From Opisthocomus hoazin (Eukaryota > Chordata > Aves > Opisthocomiformes > Opisthocomidae), in assembly GCF_030867145.1 (NCBI RefSeq), contig NC_134428.1:19819537-19883536 (forward strand): a stretch of 64,000 nucleotides of DNA. Direction: 5' to 3'. The first letter of the stretch is position 1. Every line of letters starts with the position of its first letter. The notes below the pieces were generated by a model, which did not search any database, was not told the DNA's origin, and saw only the letters and a list, made by a program, of their open reading frames with translations. Position numbers and translations under genes: made by a program. Shown one piece after another: positions 50,101 through 62,600 of the stretch.

Positions 50101-52982
50101 GTTCCGGTGGAGCTTGCTTTTCTGGAAAGCCGCTGAGACACCTGTATGAGAATGCTTATGTTCTCGCGTTATATGTATTCAGGGTAAATAATGTCAGGGG
50201 TTCTGCGGCACTTTGCACAATCTTTCCCTCCACCCCCAGCTCTCCACAAAAATTGGAATTTATGCCTGCAAAAGGCAAAGTCCAAGCACAACTCATGGAG
50301 GTGCAGGCTTGCAGGCTCCCTGCCATGTGCAGCAGGGCAGGTTTGCTTCATTTCCAAAGCCTAGCTCAGATCCTTCCGCCTGCACTAATTTCCCAGCACC
50401 TGGGAGTCCCATATCTGCTTTATTATTAGGCATTGATAATGAAATTTCTCTTAAGACTTCCTCTTCACCCCTCTCTTCCATCCTCTTCATCTAACCTCTT
50501 CTCTGAACACAGACAACTCTTTACTTTCTGCCATTTAGATCTTCACCTTACAAACGCTGATGCCAAGATAGTCCTTCAGGGTAGACAAGCACTGCTCATC
50601 CCATGGTACGGTGAAGCAGAAGCAGGTCTTGCAGGTGACGAGACTTGCTCCAGGCCATGAGTGAAGCTGGGTGGACAACTGGTGGGCAGCATCTCCCTCC
50701 TCTTCCACCTTCTTGTGTTCTTGCAGTGAAGCATTTTCTCCCAGTGAAGGGAAACAGAATGGAGCAATCTTCACATGTGAAAAAACCAGGACCCATTTGT
50801 TGCCTCTGCAGATTCGGAGCTCTGTTGCTTATCTCTGCGCTCTTCCTATTTATTGACACTTTGAATCTGGGCTGTCCTAAAGATCTATACAGTGTGCAGA
50901 CAGAAAGCTACTCCTCCTTACATCAGGGTAGCCCTATAGCCTGGCTTGAATGATTTGCCTGCCCAGCGCGAAACACCTCAAAAGGCACTTTCACCATTCT
51001 CTCCCTGACTGCGGGCTGCATTCTAGAAAGCTCAATAACATGCAGAGTTGTTGACCTCCTCTTGTTTTTTTCCCCATCAGAGGCCAACAAAAAACTAATT
51101 CACTGCTGCAAACTCGAAAGTCATACTTCAGCGTCATGCCTCCCTCTTTCACGAGTGGGACTTTTAGTGAGGGGCATTTCTTCCTTCTTCCCATCCAGCG
51201 TTAACTGGTACCACTTTCACTCTATACACAACAAAAGGGATATAAAAATCATGTCTTGGAGAGCTGGATTATTGAATCAATATGAACGTGGGAGGCTTTA
51301 TAAAAGACCTGCTCTGCTGTTCCCACCGGTTTCTGGCAGCATCTAACAGAGCGAGACCTGTCAGAGACATTAGCGGAAACACACATCACCTTTGTAAAAT
51401 TACGCTGATCTCACAAACGATGCAACAGTCCTGTAGGTAGGAAAAGAGCATTTGACATCGTTTTTTGAGCCCTTTTAGGTCACAAGGATTTTGTACTGCT
51501 TCATACTGTGTTATGAGATGGTATCAGCTCTGAGGATGCTTTGGGACTGTTCCAAGGCTCAGGAAGGTTCACTTACGCTGGACACAACACGCATTGCATT
51601 CAAGCCTGGACTCTCCCATCCATCTCAGGCAGGTCACAGTCAGACTGGAGAGGACGTGATCTCAGCTCATACCAAGCTCTCTCTCAAACCATGCACCGCC
51701 CAGGAACCGTCCATCCATCCCAAACCCACTTGTGTCACAAACAACAGCATCTGTGGTAAGAGCAGGAGACTGGGAGTCTGGACACACGCGCTTGCATCCT
51801 TGCTTGGACAATGACTTGTCTATGTGGCTTTGGGGAGCACAGCGCAGGGCTGGGCCCCGGGACGGCCCCGCAGCGTGTGTCAGGGCTGGGTTGTGAATGC
51901 AGCCCTTGTGCCTGGAGCCCCAGGGCTGACTCAGCTCCTACCCTTTCACTTTAGTCATTTCTGGGAGGTCTTTTGGGCTCCCTGCAGAAAGGAGGTAAGC
52001 GGGACACGGTGTAAGAACGGCATCATCTCACACCATAGGAATTACCAAAAGCAAAAGGTGGAGAGACGTCACTCTGACACTAAAAATGTCTTTATGATTC
52101 CCAAAGAGAAGTGAGCAAGGAAGCAATGAGCCTACCTCTCGCACACACCCAGCCTGCCCAGCGCGAGGAAAGGTTACTCATTACCCGCAGCGTGAAGCAA
52201 CTCGCGAAAGAGGCAAAGCTGGGCAAAGATAACAGCAGCTTAGATGGCCTGCAAAAACATTATCATCTAAGAGATTTAAGTTAAAAATTAAAATGAAAAT
52301 TAATCTTTATCTAGGAGTAAATGATCTCTTGAAAAAAATCAAACCTCCCCAGTCAGGGCAGGGTCATGTCACAAGTCACAAGAGAACTTACAGACAGAAA
52401 AGCCCTTCAACAGAGTGCCCTGAGACCGAACCACCCATGGATTTGTAGTTGGGAAATGAAGTCATTCCTTGGCCTGTGCATAATTACTTGGAGGCCAAGG
52501 CCTTCCAAATCAGCCACTCTTGGGCAGAGAGGACTAGAAAGCAGAAACTGAGGTCTCCTTCCCTGCATCTGCCCCTGGAGTCAACAATGGGCAGGTGGGG
52601 TTAAAATTGAGGCTGTGATAATCACCCTTTCTGGAAATATCCTACTGTAGCTTTGCATAGCAAGGGGCCTCGGGACCAGCACACCACTCGAGCCCTGCTC
52701 CCGCAGGAATCAGCAGGAGAGTGAGCCTTCAAAACCTTGCACTGTGGTATTCCAGGCTACATTCATCAGGTGGATAAATCTCTCCCCCAAAGCATCGTTT
52801 GCCACGTTCCAGAAGCATCGTGTTATTCACCGGCAAGCACAGCAGTCGCACACAGAGCACGCTGGGATGTGCTCTCCAACCCTGCAGCAAATTCCCTGTC
52901 ACATGTGACTGCGTCCGCAGCCTCTCCCGTCGGTGAGCAGCGCTAGCGAGTTGATGTCCCTTCTGGGTATCTGGTGGCTTCC
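50101..52982. other. Region upstream of gene 3, no gene recognised
   Basis: About 2.9 kb before the solo LTR. It should hold the promoter of gene 3. Two plus-strand TATA motifs (51241-51248 and 51299-51306) lie about 1.2 kb from the gene 3 start and point away from it. No coding exon or RNA gene was recognised. Confidence 0.5.
50168..50173 (-). promoter_or_regulatory. TATA-like element of gene 3
   Basis: On the minus strand ACATATAACG lies about 70 bp upstream of the gene 3 ATG (50100), compatible with a 5' leader of roughly 40 nt. TATAAC is a non-consensus TATA. The alternative is an upstream non-coding exon joined at the ATACAG|GTGTC acceptor-like site near 50140. Confidence 0.3.
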
Positions 52983-53622
52983 TGTCTTGGTTTCCGCTGG
53001 GATAGAGTTAATTCTCCTCCCAGTAGCTGCTGTGTTTTGGATTTAGTATGAGAAGAATGTTGATAACACTGATGGTTTTAATTGTTGCTAAGAAGTTAAG
53101 GACTTTTTTCAGTTGCCCATGTTCAGCTAACGAGCAGGTGTGCAGGAGCTGAGAGGAGCACAGTCAGGCAGACAGCCAAGCTGGCCAGTGCAAACACTCC
53201 TTACCATAGGCATCATGCTCAGTTTAAGAACGGGGGTTGGCCGGGGGGCAGGAATCCTCTCATTTCCATGAGTTCAAAATTTTCCATGAGTTCAGTGTTT
53301 TTCCATGAGTTTGGCAAGTTCTGCGAAATTTGTGAGTTCGGCAGAATTCGTGAGCTCCAGGAAACCTGGGGGTTCTGCAATTTCTGCTCTGGGACTGGCT
53401 ACACAATTGGTCTTCAGGCGGTGAGAAAAACTGTATGGTGTACAGCTTGTTTTGCATTATCATTAGTAGCATTGTCATCTTATGAAACTGTCTTTATTCC
53501 AGCCCATGAGTTTTACCTTTTGTCCATTCCTCCTCCGCATCCCGCTGGGGAGGAAGGGAAGGGGTGAGCGAGCGGCTGTCTGGTGCCAAGCTGCCCACCC
53601 GCTGCCGGGTTAAACCACAACA
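52983..53622 (+). mobile_element. Solo LTR of an ERVL-like endogenous retrovirus
   Basis: A 640-bp element runs from TGTCTTGGTTTCCGCTGGGA to GGGTTAAACCACAACA, with TG...CA ends. The 5' part (GATAGAGTTAATTCTCCTCC, TTTTGGATTTAGTATGAGAA) and the 3' part (GCGAGCGGCTGTCTGGTGCC) match an LTR family I know from zebra finch and other neoavian genomes. No retroviral internal region, primer-binding site or polypurine tract flanks it, so it is a solo LTR left by recombination. Flanks CTTCC and CTTTG agree at only 3 of 5 bases, so the target-site duplication has decayed or the ends are off. The TATA-like stretch near 53220 (AGTTTAAGAAC) looks mutated. Confidence 0.85.
53263..53360 (+). repeat. Degenerate ~19-bp tandem repeat inside the LTR
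   Basis: About five units of the type TTCCATGAGTTCAAAATT follow each other (TTCCATGAGTTCAGTGTTT, TTCCATGAGTTTGGCAAG, then a TTTGTGAGTTCGGCAGAA and a TTCGTGAGCTCC unit). They lie just after the TATA-like region of the solo LTR and get more divergent to the right. I do not recall this array in the related LTR. Confidence 0.65.
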
Positions 53623-56600
53623 CTTTGTGCAACAAACAGAAAAGAATTTAATTTCTGCTTTAGAGAAAAGGCCTCAGTCCCAAAGCAAGTTGCCCAGTTC
53701 CTGTATTCTAGAAAGTTTTTCAAGGTGATAACAATCAAATAACCTTGCAGCAGAGGCGAATGCCCCATCCCCTCCCCTCGCACACTTGGCATCTCCAGTT
53801 TGAAGCTGCTTTACCTGATGAGGTCTGGGCCGAGGCGTTTATTCTCTCCGGGGGACAGCCTGGCATAAACTCTGCTTTCAGACCTTTTTCTGAGGCTTCA
53901 GGGTTTGTTCTTCATCATCACACTGGGCTCCTCCTTCCCCAGCACCACTGCCAAATCCAGCTGCAGCACATTTTAAAGCAGGATTTGCCATGCTTTTTAA
54001 ATTCTCCTTCCCTGGAATTCTCCTCCCATCTGCCCAGACTTTGATCCTTGAAGCTTCAATCCCAGATTTTAGCTGGTGCTTAATTATGCACAAACACAAC
54101 ATATTCAAGATAAATACTTTTTCGCTCCTCTCTTGCTACATGAAGATTTCAGCTTCTCCCCCACTATTTTCTCCCTGAAAAACCTGCTTCCCACCCCAAT
54201 CTGCTCCCTGATGGTCCCCATGGGCAGCCCTGCCCTGCCTGCACGGTGTTCACCTGCGCAGAAAGCTCTGCGCATCCGAGTCTGTGCATTGGTGCCACAG
54301 CCACGTTGCCGTCCCCAGCGTCACAGGAACAGCCACTTTGCTGCCCACATCGCCCTGTACCAGCCTGGGACGCAGCCACATGCCACCACCGCCTTCTTGG
54401 CATGGATAGAGCCTGAGATCGGCAGTTCTTCCAGAGCAAACACAAAATCACGGGCAGGCAAAGCCTCCCACCTCCGCAGCCTCACATTGCTACACACCAA
54501 ACAAAAGCCAGCCTCACCGAGATAAACAGGTCAGGTCTCCAGGCTGGGTTTTTCAGGTTGCAGCTCTGAGAACGCTGTTCCCTCCCTCTCTTTGCCCGCC
54601 TTGCCTGCCAGTGGGCTTTTCCTCCCCACCTCCACGCAGCCCCCCTCAAGTGAGGACGAGCGTGCTGGGGGGCCGTGCCCTGGGAAGCCGGTGGGATCAG
54701 CGGGAGGCTGCGGGACCCCCACGGAGGGCAGATCAACCGGGAAGAAGCCAGCAGCCCTCCGGTGTGGGTGGCCTCAGCAGGGCTTTCTCTGCTCCGCAGC
54801 TGCAGCTTGCAGGCTGCCACAGGAAAAAAACTAAGCCCTTCTCCATTTATTTTTCTTGCAAGCTGTGTTTTAAATGTTAGTCCAAACGGCCCTTTGAAGC
54901 AGCACGAGCTGCCTCGGACCTTTCTTTTCAGCTAATTAACACGTGCCGACAGCCGTGACAGCCTGGTGCAGCAAAGCCAGGGCAGCCCCAAGCAAGCTCT
55001 GGTCCAAACCCCACCGCCCAAACCCCTCCACACCTTGCACAGCCAAAATGCTGTTGCCCCTGAAACCAGCAAGCACCTTTAAGTCATTAATCCATCTACA
55101 AGCTTTGCCTTCTAGGCTGGAGTTGCCTATCGTGAACTCGTGTCTTGTAACAGAGCTCAGGGGCACCAGCTCTTACTGGGTTTGGAGAGGTTTGGGGGTT
55201 TCTTTTCAGAGTTGCAGGCCAGGCATTTGTCAGAGGAAGGTTTAGGTGCCTTAATGGTGTTAAGCGAAATACAAGCTTCTCCAGTTCTGTGTAGATTGTC
55301 TTTTAAAAAGCCCCGTCATATTTATGCTGTGCTCTTGGTCCGGGATCCATCACTCATTCCAGCGATGCTAGCTGCTCTCCAGTGGCAGCACATTACCCTT
55401 CACTTGAATGTGAAGTGCACTCCAGCAAAAGAGCTGCCATTATCCCTGGTTTATAGAAGGAAAATCCAGGTGGAAAAGGGAAAAGATTAATTCAAAGGCC
55501 ACAGGAGACAGTGACAGAAACAAGAGCAGAATCGCAGTCATCGCTATCAGGCATACCGAAAAGGGCAACACAGTGAGCGTGCCCCCAGATAACACAGTAA
55601 CTCGATCTACCACAGTTCGGATATTTTATCACCCATGGAGCACTGGAAACATCACGTGCAGTTGTCAGATCCACCCTGTGGTTTTCAACCTGTAGCCTCA
55701 CAAGTGGCAGCACTGAGAAACGAGCTGAGAGCTGTTTTAAACGAACCCAGACCGCCCCTGGCAGCATTTTAGGGATTTGCAAATTGTGGGGTTCGGAAAT
55801 GCCAGCGTATCACTGCACCTCATTACCACTCAAAGGGGCACCGCGCTCCTTTTGAGGTTACAGATTAATATTTAATCCAACTAGTAATTTTAAGTTAAAA
55901 TGTAGCAGCATTATTTGACCAGGTTAACAGTGTGGACAGGTATCGACCTGCAGTGAGTGAGGCGCTTGCCCGTTCTGCAGGATCACAGCACTAGCCAGCT
56001 TCATTTCGCTCTTGGTAGCAATTCTTCAGGAACCAGGCAATAAATCCTTACCAGTTTGCTCCATAAACCATTACCCAGTAAAAGCCTAATTAGGTCAGAG
56101 ACGTACAGTCTTGAACCAGTAAAAAATTCAGCATCGGTAGCTGCAACATTATTAATCTCACAAAATGTGGATGTATTTCAGAAGCTGCTGGCTGAGCACT
56201 GAAAATCGCATCCCGTTCAGTCTTCATCAGTGAAACTTTTCCTCTCCTAAGCCAGCAAAAAAGGGAAAAGGCAACAGTTTTGCTACTGAAAACTGCTTTT
56301 TTCTTACTATCATATCAACTATGAGCATGAAGATGACACAAAAGATCTTTTCTGAACAGCCTTTTCCCAGCCAGTCTTCAGGCTCCAAAGCCCTAGTGAA
56401 ACAGGAGACTACAGCAGAAGCAGTCAGTACACCTATGCATTGCAATTTTGTAGTTATGATAACATAAATCTAGTTGTTGGAATAAAATCTTCTAAATAAT
56501 TGTGAAGTATTCATCAGTATTCTCCTTTTCATGAACAAGAGCCCACTGCAATCTCAAAAAACATTGCAAGAAGAAATTCCTAGGTCTTTATCTCAGCCCT

Positions 56601-59600
56601 GGACTGACCCCACATCCAAAGCTGAGAAAATCTGTACAGGTTAGCCTGGCTGCTACCCTGGACCTAGGCATGGCGAGATGTCACTCCCATGTCCCCACCA
56701 TGTCCCCACTCTCCGCAGCGGTAAGCGACCTGCAGAGAGCACCACTTGGTCCCAGAACTCGTTAGATCAAGGAGCCTCCTAACTCCAGAGAACGGGGGAT
56801 GGCCTCAGTTTGCCACCATGGTTTAAAAGTTCATCTCATTTAATCTGGGCTTCTGCCAAGCAGAAAGGGATTCAGACGGAGCTGAGCTCTGGCATAAGAT
56901 GTCTTCGGGAAGATGCATCAACTTCACCAAGGCCAACTCTTGTCCCTCTGACATCAGCCGAGTTTTACCATCAGTTTTTACTACAGCTTGCCCTTAAGGT
57001 CAGCAGGAATTTGGGACACGCTGCAGGGGGGCTCACTCACCTGCACAGGCTCCAATAACACCCTCTTTCCCTTTCAGGTGTCCCAGCGACGATGTGACCA
57101 TGATCCCTCTGTGCCGTGTTCCCAGTTTTGTTGGACAATGGTGAACCGTGCCCTGTTGTCACTGGTTCCACAGGGGATTTCTGAACGAGTGCAGCTACCT
57201 CTCATGCCCTACTTGTACAACATGTGCATGAGAATGCAAGACACTGGCAGAATTCAGCCCTAATTCGCAACGTTAGGGCCCTGTAGTGAGCACAGGGAAG
57301 TCTCTTTAAAAGGAGACTGCTTTCTAATTGCTTCTTAAAAAAGCCTTTAACATGGGCTCTCTTTGGCACGACTCAGAGCTGCATTTCTAAATTCAGTCTC
57401 TCCCATGAAGTTTACTCTGGCTGTTTGGTTGGGTTGCATCCACATGCTATTTTTATTTTTTTGATCATCAAACCTGTTTACAGCATAGAGGAACAACACA
57501 GGAACAGAAATAAAGCTGGGACAAACCCAAAGGAATGAGACCATTAATGGTATCGCCAGCGTCTCCGGCTTGGAGAGCAAGAGGGTCTGCAGCTGTGCAG
57601 TACCTCAGTGAGACTCAATTCACTCTTCCCTTCTGGTTCCACATTTCAAACCTCAGTTGTGCTTGATTTACCCATCATCTGCAAACTTAATACCAGTTAA
57701 AATGCCTGCATGCCCATAAGCTGCCAGCTTCATAGCTGTGGTACATTATAAGAGAGAATATTCTCTAGAATACAAAGGCTGAGGGGCTGACTGTCACAAC
57801 AGTATCACTTTTGGCTTCCTTAAATATAATAATCAAAGTATTTTGAACAGTCGCCTACAGCTACTGAATACTTTTCTGTCTCAAAATAGACACAAGCCTC
57901 CTCCCACCTTCTGTCATGAGCTTTTTGGTCACTCCGAGGTTTTGGTGGTTCAGTCCCGTTTCCTTTGCTATATTCAGCAAACGCAGCCCATCTGGTTGCC
58001 GAGTCCTCAATCCAAGTGCTACCAAGCTTCTGTGAAACACAGAGTCAAAATGACACAAAACGTGAGTGGGGAATGTTTGAAAAAGGAAATATTTTCCATA
58101 TTTGCATTTACATTTTTAATATAGTCATGTTGTCTAGAGGCCAGATTTAGGAAAAGGAAACCAGGAGCTTGGTTTCTATTTCCAGCACAGCCACTGATTG
58201 CTCTGTGTTGCTGGCAAATCTTTTAATCTCTTTCCCTCTGTTTTTCCCTTCTGTAATAAAGGGATGATCAGATCTCCCCAGCTACGCCTTGCGTGGCAGC
58301 ATCCTCTGATGGAACACGGCAAGGACAAACCATTAATAACCATTCCGTATAGAAAAGCCAAGGGGTCACAGGTATTTAAGTACAGGTTTGCTATTCAGTG
58401 CTCCTTTATGCACTCACCATGACTTGATGTTAATAAATGTTACATATTAGCATGGAATGGAAAAGTAGGCCCTTCAAGGGCACAAAAATAACCATGTCCA
58501 GAGCACCACTAAATAAATACGACATGAAGATGAAATCACGCCAAATACTGAACAAACCGAAAGACAAGGTGATACTAAAACAGAAAAACAAGTCATCCAG
58601 CCCTCCTCCCAGCTGGCATCTACCCGCCCTCAGCACGAAAACGTGGATCAGAAGGAGTGTCAGGTACCAAGAGCGGACACAACAAGCAGCCCCAGAAATG
58701 CTTAAGTGTTCCCAGCTCGCCATTTCTTTACCCCTCCGGCATCTTGCTGAGGAGATGTCAAGGAGGTGGGCAAAGGACTGAGCTCCCTAACTGCGATATA
58801 GCAATGCATGTGCTCCATCTCATGTGGAATCGACCTTGTAAATCACCCCGCCAGTCCATGCCTGCATCTTCCAGGTCTGCCTCACTGCTGCTTGTCCTTT
58901 CCTCCCACAAAATACCCCAGGCTCCTTCCACGCAGCCATCCTGCACCGCCAGGCACCAAACCCCCTTTCTGGGCTGCTCTGCAAAGCCGCTGCCTTTCGG
59001 ATCTCTGCAAGCCGATCACGGCTGGGCTACGGTGACCTGGGACCTTCCTGATCTCCTCAGCCCCCTACCTGCTTCACGACAACTGCTGCACCTTTGGCCA
59101 GATGTTGCCCTCTCCTCCCACCCACTGTCCCCGTCACTTGTGTGAATGCTCTCTTGTATGAATGATCTCTGACACTGCTGTCAGGACCAGGGGATGAGCA
59201 AAGTCCTGCTGTTCCTATCATCTAAGCCACCTTTGCTCATTTTATTTACACAAGCAGCTGCACTGGCAGATTTTGGGGAGGATTCGGAGGATCTTGGTGA
59301 CGAGCAGTCTGCAGCTGAGATCTCTCCACTGGACCACTGTAGCCTCAGGAGGGTGCACCTTTAAAACCTTGAGAATCCTCCTGTCTATTCCTTCAGTCCA
59401 GTTAATAAGTAATTTCAAAAAAAATCAGTGTTGCGTGACGTTGTGCAACAGTCAAGCTGCTTATTCTTCGCACAGCCTCTTGGATCACGCTGAAATAACG
59501 TGCATATGCTTTTGGGGCACAGACCAGCATTTATTTTAAGAGGTGCTTTAGGATCAAGACAGTCACCACTAGCTCATCACATTTACTATTCAGGATTATT

Positions 59601-62600
59601 GGACCACAAGTGACCTTTCAGATTCTTAAGACTTGGATTATGAAGGGCTTTATATACTAAGCCTAATGACTTGAATTATATAGCCTTAGCATCCTGACAA
59701 TCACAACAGGACTACAAGCATTTTACTTTCTTCTATCCACAAAACAGCTTGGGCCAGATTTTGAATCCATTTCAAGGGTATGTCAAGCCGGTGTCCATCA
59801 TAATGTTCTAGTTGAGTTGCAAGCAAGATAAGATGACCTAGGTAAAGGTCACATCTGAAAGAAATGGCAGGATTTTCCAGATAAGCCATCTGAGACATCT
59901 GTCTTCCTCCGAGATAATTATTTTATCATTTCTAAATATTAAAAAAATCACTTTGAAATGCTAGAGCACATTTTAATCTGTGGGACTGCAGTAGCAGGAT
60001 GTGGTATTTTGTCATTTTCAAATCTCCACAGCAAAAAGTTTCGTGGGACCAATAATTATCTTCCTGTAGCTGGCTGAATTGGAAATACCTTTCAGCTCTC
60101 GAAAAAATTGCAAGTATCAGCAATTTATATGGTATCTGATACCAAGGCATGCATGCTGTAGTTGCCATTTTCAATCAGCCTTTACACAGTTCAACTTTTT
60201 ACAGTGAAATGTGCTTCCTGTTTAAAATGCCTGAGGCTTGCGTTCACCATTACCTGCGCTCGGTTGCCCTTTGCCAGGACGGACGCTGGAGTCCACAGAG
60301 CATCCTCCGCAACGTTCCTGCAGACAATTCAAAACACCAATGGCTTGCAGCTGTATAGCAGGTCAAAAGTTTAATTTGACCATTAAAGCAATTTTATGAG
60401 GTATACAAGGCCCACAGCCACAGCAAGGATGCAAATAAAGGTTGACTGATACATTCTGCTGGCTGACACTCTGCTCTGTTAACAAGGACAGGAAACATTG
60501 GCACAAGCAGAGCGGAACGGCGGCCGGGATGTGCTGTTTGCAGAAGGGCGGCATTTGTCACATTGCCTTCGTTCTTCTCTTGGAGCAGCAACCATCTGTA
60601 ACACTCCTGTAGGGCACAGCATAACCCCGGACTCACCTGCCACGCTTTCATCTTCTGCTGGGACCCCCCCAAAAAAACCCAAACAAAAATGATCTGAGAC
60701 ACTGTCTGCTCTGTGTTAGCGGGGTAATGCAACAAGAGTCAGTATTTTCTCATTAAACAACGTCAAAGATGTACTCTTGATCTCTCTGCGGTCAAGTTTT
60801 TTCCTCCCTTTGTTGAAAGACAGCTGAAATAATAAAAAATGGATTTAGAAAACAAAGGGGGAACCCCCGGGTTTTTTCAGAGCGCCAGTGAATATTTTCT
60901 AGGACTGAATCAATCTCTGGAAACCATTGTCAAGTTCACTGTAGTCTTCCTTCCACATGCAGCGTTCTACAGTTGGCAGTCTTGGCTGTTCAAAAGACAA
61001 GCAATATGATATAATAAAGTGCAGAGAGTTATTTCAGGCCATATTGCTGCACAGGTGATCATTTCTGAATGAGTTTTATTTAAATATCACAGACTCTGAA
61101 TCCAAATAGCTATACCTGGCCTATTTTGAAATAGAAATGAACTTCTGCATTTCCTAACTTTGACGAGCTGTTTTCCTCCTCATCTTCTTTGCTAATTCGG
61201 TCAGCTGAACTTTTCCGTGTATCAGTTAAAGCGAGTTATAATCTGCTCTGGAGCTTGTACAGGCAGGAAAGAAGGATGCTGGTGCAATATTCATAATGCA
61301 GTCATCAGCTCACTCCAGTTTTTCCATCTCTGAGATTAAAAAGCACATTAAAAGCACTGGAAATTAAAGTTCTCTAAAGGGTTTTCTTCTTTTTGACAAT
61401 AAAAATCTCTGACAACAGAGTTCTGAGTGGGGTGTGTGCCCTACCCATCTGTACAGGGAGATCACCACTTCTGAGAGGAGCACTTTGCCATGACTGGACC
61501 TTCACCCCGCTCACCCTTCCAGCCGCCGTAGCCGGCTGTACAAGGGGTAGTGTGGTCTCATTAGTAACTCAGCAATTGGGCCAGCAAGTGTTTGTTTCTG
61601 TGAAGGGACAGCCTAGAGAGCTCTCCTCCTGCAGGTGATACTGTCTGGAAACCTCAGTCAGGGAGCAAGGGGGAGTAAAGGCGCAGAGTGAATGCTGGAA
61701 AGCACGGACACGTTTCACTGCCCAAACAGCAGGCAGATGCTCACCAGCGTTATGCGAGCACCGATGACCTTTTCTCTGAAGGTTTCTTTTTTAAACTTCT
61801 AAGGCATTTTTAAAGGTGATTAAATAATCTCTGTCATCTCCCCCAATTTCTGAGAGTCACACGCAGTCTGGGATGAGGCTCAGACCGGCACAATCTCTTC
61901 CAGGCAAAACCATGCCACATGTCCAGATGTAAGGTCTGAATTTGCTTGATTGGACATCTCCCCAGGGAAGAGCTGATGGAAGTGGAAATCTAGACCCATC
62001 GTGGGAAGGCATTTGGGGTGAATGTAAAGGATAATTCAGTTCTTATGACTATGATATATTGAGACTTTTAAATCCCAAATGCCTTCTGCTATCCTAGCCG
62101 AAGTGACAAGCACAAGAAAGCACTTTTTCACAAAAAGATGGACAGTGCAAGTAGATGGCTGGGTGCACAGAGATGGTGTGGGTAGAGCTGCGGACCTAGA
62201 AGGGAAGTGTGAGGATCATCTGCTGATGAATTCTCCTGCTTACAACAGGCACTGGAAGCCTCCAAAAAACTTCGGCAAGGATTACCAAGTAACAGCTGTA
62301 CTGACTCGAAAGGCATCGTAGCCTACAAAGAGATGACGGGTACAGGGAAAGCTGCACAGTCGAACTGGAAATGAGTGTTGCCTTTGACAGTTCTCAAAGC
62401 TGCCACCAAAACGGGAGGATTTGACTTGGACACAGGCTGCAGATGCATCACAGCCAGCCTCGCACGCTGAGTGTGATCAGGAGGAGGAGAATGTAATAGG
62501 ACTCAAAGGAAAACTTCAGTATTAGTACAATTTCTGATTAACCCTTTAACTGAAACGAAACCAAGTGTATCCTTCGTGGGACTAGAAGTGACCTGCAGGC

